Shown: positions 7,181 through 10,510 of the stretch, piece by piece | How the letters are laid out: every line of letters begins with the position of its first letter | Position numbering within the stretch: the stretch's first letter is position 1 | NCBI GenBank assembly: GCA_030690025.1 | Contig: JAUYDJ010000009.1 | Span: forward strand, 1 to 10,510 | Direction of reading: 5' to 3' | Origin: Chloroflexota bacterium | GTDB lineage: Bacteria > Chloroflexota > Dehalococcoidia > Dehalococcoidales > JAUYDJ01 | Length of the DNA stretch: 10,510 nucleotides | Notes under the pieces: model-generated | Seen by the model: only the letters and a program-made list of their open reading frames with translations | Databases searched by the model: none | Told to the model about the DNA's origin: nothing | Position numbers and translations under genes: made by a program

Positions 7181-9130
7181 ATGGGAAGAGCCGTAGGCAT
7201 TGATTTAGGTACCACTAAAAGTGTTGTGGCCGTGATGGAGGGCGGCGAGCCTACCGTCATCACCCTTTCCGATGGCGGCCGCGTGCTGCCATCGGTGGTG
7301 GCCATAAGCAAGACCGGCGAGCGCCTGGTGGGGCAGATTGCCAAGCGCCAGGCCATCGTCAACCCGGAAAACACCGTCTACAGCATCAAGCGGTTCATGG
7401 GGCGCAAATGGGGCGAGCCACCCGGGCGGGAGCTCCCGGTGGAAGAAGACGCCCGGCGCAAGACCTACAAGGTCACCCGGGGAGCCAATAACGAGGTAAA
7501 GGTGCTGATGGGCGGTAAAGAGTACAGCCCGCCTGAGGTCTCCGCCATGATTCTGCAAAAGCTGAAGACGGACGCCGAGGCCTATCTTGGCGAACCGGTC
7601 ACCGATGCCGTTATCACCGTCCCGGCCTACTTCAATGACGCCCAGCGGCAGGCCACCAAGGACGCCGGCGCCATTGCCGGGTTCAATGTACTGCGCATAA
7701 TTAACGAGCCTACCGCTGCCTCCCTCGCCTACGGTATGGACCATAAAAAGGAAGGGACTGTGGCCGTCTACGACCTCGGCGGCGGCACCTTCGATATCTC
7801 CATACTGGAGATTGGCGAGGGCACCTTCCATGTCAAGTCGACGAGCGGCGATACCCACCTCGGCGGCGATGATTTCGACCAGTGCATTATGGACTGGCTG
7901 TGCGACGAGTTCAAACGGGACCAGGGTATTGACCTGAGACAAGACCGGATGGCCCTGCAGCGCATCAAGGAGGCCTCGGAAAAGGCCAAGATTGAGCTGT
8001 CTACCGTCCCGCAGACCGATATCAACCTGCCCTTCGTCACCGCCGATGCCAGCGGCCCAAAGCACCTCAACATCATGCTTACCCGGGCCAAGCTGGAGCA
8101 GTTGGTCATGGACCTGGTGGAAAAGACACTGGAACCCTGCCGCCAGGCACTGCAGGACGCCGGCAAAACGGCCGCCCAGCTCGATGATGTCCTGCTAGTA
8201 GGCTCGCAGACCCGCATGCCGCTGGTGCAGGACAAGGTAAAGCAATTCTTCGGCCGGGAGCCCAACCGCAACATTAACCCGGAAGAAGCCGTCGCCCGCG
8301 GTGCTGCCATTCAGGCCGGTGTGCTCAAGGGCGAGGTCAAGGAAGTCCTGCTGCTCGATGTCACCCCGCTTACCCTCGGCATCGAGACCCTCGGTGGGGT
8401 GGCTACTCCCCTCATCCCACGTAATACCACCATCCCCACCTCCAAAAGCCAGGTATTCAGCACCGCCGCCGACAACCAGCCCAGCGTGGAGATTCACGTC
8501 CTGCAGGGTGAAAGACCCATGGCACAGGACAACCGCACCCTGGGACGGTTCATACTGGACGGTATCCTGCCCGCCCCGCGCGGCATGCCCCAGGTTGAGG
8601 TTACTTTTGATATTGACGCCAACGGCATCCTGAGCGTCAAGGCCCGTGATAAGGGCACCGGCAAAGAGCAGAAAATAACTATCACCGCTTCCAGCGGCCT
8701 GTCCAAGGAAGAGGTGGAGCGGATGCAGCGGGAAGCGCAGGCCCACGCCGCGGAAGACACCAAGCGACGCGAGGAGGTCGAGGCCCGCAATGCCGCCGAT
8801 ACCCTGGCCTACACCGCCGAAAAGACTCTGCGCGACAACAAGGACAAGATACCGGAGAACCTGCACCAGGAGGTGACCAACAAGGTGGCCGCCGTACGTT
8901 CCGCCATGCAGGGGACGGATATTAACGCCATCCGCCGCACCACCCAGGAGCTGTCCGACGCCATGCAGAAGGTCGGGCAGACGGTTTACGGTCAGCAGGG
9001 ACCGCCGCCACCCGGCGGCCAGCAACCGCCACCGGGAGACCAGCAGCCACCCCCGGGAGGGCAACAGCCGCCTCCGGGCGGCAAGGGCGGCGAGGACGGC
9101 ACTGTGGAAGGTGAGTTCCGCGAGGTGTAG
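7181..9130 (+). CDS. dnaK: Chaperone DnaK (Hsp70)
   Basis: This is the ATP-driven cytoplasmic chaperone, 649 residues. The nucleotide-binding domain (1 to about 385) has GIDLGTTKS (6-14, Lys13 where Asn is usual), Lys70 in [19 protein letters not shown] (175-185), and YDLGGGTFD (197-205). The third Hsp70 signature is [11 protein letters not shown] (337-347): Ser342 replaces the second glycine of the usual VGGxTRMP. The interdomain linker is VLLLDVTP (389-396). The substrate-binding beta domain follows, including [20 protein letters not shown] (425-444), then the helical lid from about 507. The tail has four PPPGGQQ-type repeats and ends EGEFREV. It starts 29 nt after grpE and has the best ribosome site in the operon. 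A terminator follows at 9154-9181. It should be controlled by HrcA through the 5459-5493 operator. Confidence 0.97.
   Translation: MGRAVGIDLGTTKSVVAVMEGGEPTVITLSDGGRVLPSVVAISKTGERLVGQIAKRQAIVNPENTVYSIKRFMGRKWGEPPGRELPVEEDARRKTYKVTRGANNEVKVLMGGKEYSPPEVSAMILQKLKTDAEAYLGEPVTDAVITVPAYFNDAQRQATKDAGAIAGFNVLRIINEPTAASLAYGMDHKKEGTVAVYDLGGGTFDISILEIGEGTFHVKSTSGDTHLGGDDFDQCIMDWLCDEFKRDQGIDLRQDRMALQRIKEASEKAKIELSTVPQTDINLPFVTADASGPKHLNIMLTRAKLEQLVMDLVEKTLEPCRQALQDAGKTAAQLDDVLLVGSQTRMPLVQDKVKQFFGREPNRNINPEEAVARGAAIQAGVLKGEVKEVLLLDVTPLTLGIETLGGVATPLIPRNTTIPTSKSQVFSTAADNQPSVEIHVLQGERPMAQDNRTLGRFILDGILPAPRGMPQVEVTFDIDANGILSVKARDKGTGKEQKITITASSGLSKEEVERMQREAQAHAAEDTKRREEVEARNAADTLAYTAEKTLRDNKDKIPENLHQEVTNKVAAVRSAMQGTDINAIRRTTQELSDAMQKVGQTVYGQQGPPPPGGQQPPPGDQQPPPGGQQPPPGGKGGEDGTVEGEFREV
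9005..9088 (+). repeat. Four 21-bp in-frame repeats coding the DnaK tail
   Basis: Units begin at 9005, 9026, 9047 and 9068 and encode [21 protein letters not shown] and PPPGGKG. They form a disordered Pro/Gly/Gln linker between the lid and the terminal EGEFREV. The DNA units have diverged at third positions while the peptide is kept, which argues against a very recent duplication. Confidence 0.85.
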
Positions 9131-9153
9131 AGGTTCCACAAGGGGAAATTTTT

Positions 9154-9181
9154 GAGAAGGGGGCGTCAGCCCCCTTCTTTT
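9154..9181 (+). terminator. Rho-independent terminator after dnaK
   Basis: GAAGGGGGC (9156-9164), loop GTCA, GCCCCCTTC (9169-9177) make a perfect 9-bp stem, extended by A9155-T9178 and a wobble pair at G9154-T9179. TTTT at 9178-9181 follows the main stem. It lies 24 nt past the dnaK stop and would separate dnaJ from the operon, at least partly. Confidence 0.85.
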
Positions 9182-9238
9182 CACTATCAAAACAGAACGA
9201 GGGGCTTCGCTTCCTTACCCAACCCTCTCTCTTAGTAG

Positions 9239-9244
9239 TATAAT
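9239..9244 (+). promoter_or_regulatory. Candidate -10 box for separate dnaJ transcription
   Basis: A perfect TATAAT lies 121 nt before the dnaJ ATG, beyond the dnaK terminator. The -35 region is poor: TACCCA at 9216-9221, 17-nt spacing, 3 of 6 to consensus. No extended -10 TG is present. It would give a leader of about 115 nt containing the two downstream hairpins. Confidence 0.4.
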
Positions 9245-9309
9245 AAACGTGGAGGAATAAAGAGAGCGAAGCCTCTCTTATTGTTCTCTGTCTTGATGGT
9301 AAGAAGCTA

Positions 9310-9336
9310 TAAGAGAGGGGCGTAGCCCCTCTCTTA
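9310..9336 (+). repeat. Strong hairpin upstream of dnaJ
   Basis: TAAGAGAGGGGC, loop GTA, GCCCCTCTCTTA form a perfect 12-bp stem that ends 29 nt before the dnaJ start codon. The following bases (GCTAAAGGGG) contain no T-run, so it is not an orthodox terminator. It could block read-through from dnaK or shape translation of dnaJ. Confidence 0.8.
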
Positions 9337-9365
9337 GCTAAAGGGGATAGGGTCGAACTACTGGA

Positions 9366-10433
9366 ATGACAACCAAACGTGATTACTATGAAGTCCTCGG
9401 CGTGGCGCGCAACGTCACGGAAGAGGAAATCAAGAGCGCCTTCCGCAAGCTGGCCTTCAAATGCCACCCCGACCATAACAGTTCGGACGGGGCGGAAGAC
9501 TCGTTCAAAGAGCTAAACGAGGCCTACGAGGTCCTGTCTAACCCGGACAAACGCGCTAACTATGACCGCTTCGGGCACGGCGGCGCCGAAGGCTATTTTG
9601 GGCGTGGCTTTGAGGGGTTTGATTTCGGCGGGCTGGGTGATATCTTCGACGCCTTCTTCGGCGGGGCCACCACCGCTACCCGGCAGGCCCCCCAGCGCGG
9701 CGCCGACCTGCGCTATACCATGACCCTCACTTTCGAGGAAGCTGCCTTCGGCAGCGAGAAGGAACTCACCTTATCCCGTGTCGAAAACTGCACCCTGTGC
9801 TATGGCGTCGGCGCTAAGCCGGGCAGCCAGCCCAGCCGCTGTCCCACCTGCGAGGGCTCCGGGCAGGTACGGCGCGTCCAGCAGAACATATTCGGCCGTT
9901 TCACCAATATCGTCACCTGCCCCCAGTGCCACGGCGAGGGTAGAATCATCAAAGACCCCTGTCCCCAGTGCCGCGGCACCGGGCGGGAGAAGCACCAGCG
10001 CACCATACCGATTAAGGTCCCGGCCGGGGTTGACGATAGCTCGCAGATGCGCCTGACCGGGGAAGGCGAAGCCGGGGAAAAAGGCGGCTCGCCGGGCAAC
10101 CTGTATATCACCTTCTCCGTCAAGCCGCACGAGTTCTTCGTCAGGGAGAATGATGACATCCTGTACGACCTGCAGCTTAACTTTGCCCAGGCTGCCCTCG
10201 GCGCCGAAATAGAGATACCTACCCTGGGTGGCAAGACCAAGCTCAAAATCCCCGCTGGCAGCCAGACCGGCAAAGTGCTCCGTCTCAAGGGGCAGGGTGT
10301 GGCGCACCTGAACCAGAGCGGGCGCGGCGACCAGCTGGTCAACCTGGTGGTGGTGACCCCGGAGAAGCTGACCAAAGAGCAGCGCGAGTTGTTTGAGAAG
10401 CTGGCCCAGACGATGCACCCCGACCAGCGTTAA
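9366..10433 (+). CDS. dnaJ: Chaperone DnaJ (Hsp40, type I)
   Basis: DnaJ delivers unfolded clients to DnaK and stimulates its ATPase. The 355 residues carry the full type I set. The J-domain (about 5-69) has the catalytic HPD at 34-36. The Gly/Phe region (about 70-100) includes [20 protein letters not shown]. Four zinc-binding repeats follow: CTLCYGVG (142-149), CPTCEGSG (159-166), CPQCHGEG (185-192) and CPQCRGTG (199-206). The C-terminal client-binding beta domains and dimerisation end follow, with [19 protein letters not shown] (217-235). An in-frame TAG at 9348 rules out an earlier start. The best Shine-Dalgarno-like string, AGGG at 9349-9352, is 13 nt from the ATG, so initiation signals are weak, in contrast with grpE and dnaK. 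A terminator and 235 nt separate it from dnaK. Confidence 0.96.
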   Translation: MTTKRDYYEVLGVARNVTEEEIKSAFRKLAFKCHPDHNSSDGAEDSFKELNEAYEVLSNPDKRANYDRFGHGGAEGYFGRGFEGFDFGGLGDIFDAFFGGATTATRQAPQRGADLRYTMTLTFEEAAFGSEKELTLSRVENCTLCYGVGAKPGSQPSRCPTCEGSGQVRRVQQNIFGRFTNIVTCPQCHGEGRIIKDPCPQCRGTGREKHQRTIPIKVPAGVDDSSQMRLTGEGEAGEKGGSPGNLYITFSVKPHEFFVRENDDILYDLQLNFAQAALGAEIEIPTLGGKTKLKIPAGSQTGKVLRLKGQGVAHLNQSGRGDQLVNLVVVTPEKLTKEQRELFEKLAQTMHPDQR

Positions 10434-10510
10434 ATCCCCAAATTCTAATATCTAAACCCTTAACAATTCTTCGAACATCCATAACCTGGCGTGGAAAAAT
10501 CTTCTCTGGT
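10434..10510. other. AT-rich sequence after dnaJ, nothing recognisable
   Basis: These 77 nt are AT-rich compared with the genes. I see no start of a gene, no terminator-like hairpin with a T-run and no repeat. The dnaJ terminator, if any, lies beyond the window. Confidence 0.6.

Larger units (their letters stand above)
9199..9336 (+). other. Structured dnaK-dnaJ spacer with alternative hairpins
   Basis: Several inverted pairs overlap. 9199-9212 pairs with 9264-9277 (14 bp, two wobbles, nine central pairs perfect). 9260-9266 pairs with 9273-9279. 9209-9219 pairs with 9298-9307, with one bulge. 9310-9321 pairs with 9325-9336 (12 bp perfect). CTCTCTTA occurs at 9227, 9273 and 9329, alternating with AAGAGAG at 9260 and 9311, so the pairings compete. 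A regulatory leader of dnaJ or a set of degenerate palindromic repeats are both possible. No gene is visible in it. Confidence 0.6.

Noticed and set aside
8195..9190. Long minus-strand open frame opposite dnaK (331 codons), and a similar one at 7205-8065
   Set aside because: They lie antisense to an undoubted gene, show no recognisable domain, and are expected from GC-rich codon bias.
9251..9326. GGAGGAATAAA at 9251-9261, identical to part of the dnaK leader, as the ribosome site of a small gene
   Set aside because: No start codon follows at proper spacing (GAG stands where dnaK has ATG). The only nearby frame, from TTG at 9281, is about 14 codons and runs into a hairpin.
10416..10424. Second HPD tripeptide at the DnaJ C-terminus
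   Set aside because: It is outside any J-domain helix context; the functional HPD is at residues 34-36.

Overview
The window looks like a chromosomal segment of a GC-rich bacterium, most likely a Chloroflexota member near Dehalococcoidia. This is an inference from three things: a surface protein built of Asp-box repeats, FnIII-like domains and a C-terminal anchor; a UlaG-like metallo-hydrolase of a style I associate with that group; and the hrcA-grpE-dnaK-dnaJ order. No rRNA, tRNA, CRISPR array or transposase is visible, so the assignment is provisional.

Layout. (1) Positions 2-2572, plus strand: the 3' part of a large extracellular beta-propeller protein whose start lies outside the window. 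(2) Positions 2569-5208, minus strand: a metallo-beta-lactamase-fold protein, then a DHA2-type MFS exporter, then a small VOC (glyoxalase-fold) protein. The VOC gene converges on the surface-protein gene and their stop codons share the tetranucleotide CTAG. (3) Positions 5209-5513: a divergent control region with a strong-looking minus promoter for the hydrolase, a 92-bp palindromic dispersed-type repeat, a plus promoter and a CIRCE-like operator. (4) Positions 5514-10433, plus strand: the class I heat-shock cluster hrcA, grpE, dnaK, dnaJ. (5) Positions 10434-10510: AT-rich sequence with nothing recognisable.

How it works together. HrcA should repress its own operon through the operator at 5459-5493. 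GrpE, DnaK and DnaJ form the Hsp70 folding machine. The first three genes are tightly spaced (24 and 29 nt gaps) with good ribosome sites. dnaJ stands apart behind an intrinsic terminator and a 235-nt spacer full of mutually exclusive hairpins, with a consensus -10 box and no good Shine-Dalgarno, so it may be controlled separately.

The most interesting signals are the symmetric variant of the CIRCE operator, paired with an altered HrcA motif; the hairpin-rich dnaK-dnaJ spacer; the branched 92-bp palindrome; a possibly near-leaderless hydrolase gene whose HxHxDH motif has lost its Asp; and a Gly-to-Ser change in a DnaK nucleotide-binding signature. I do not see a wholly new multi-gene system here.
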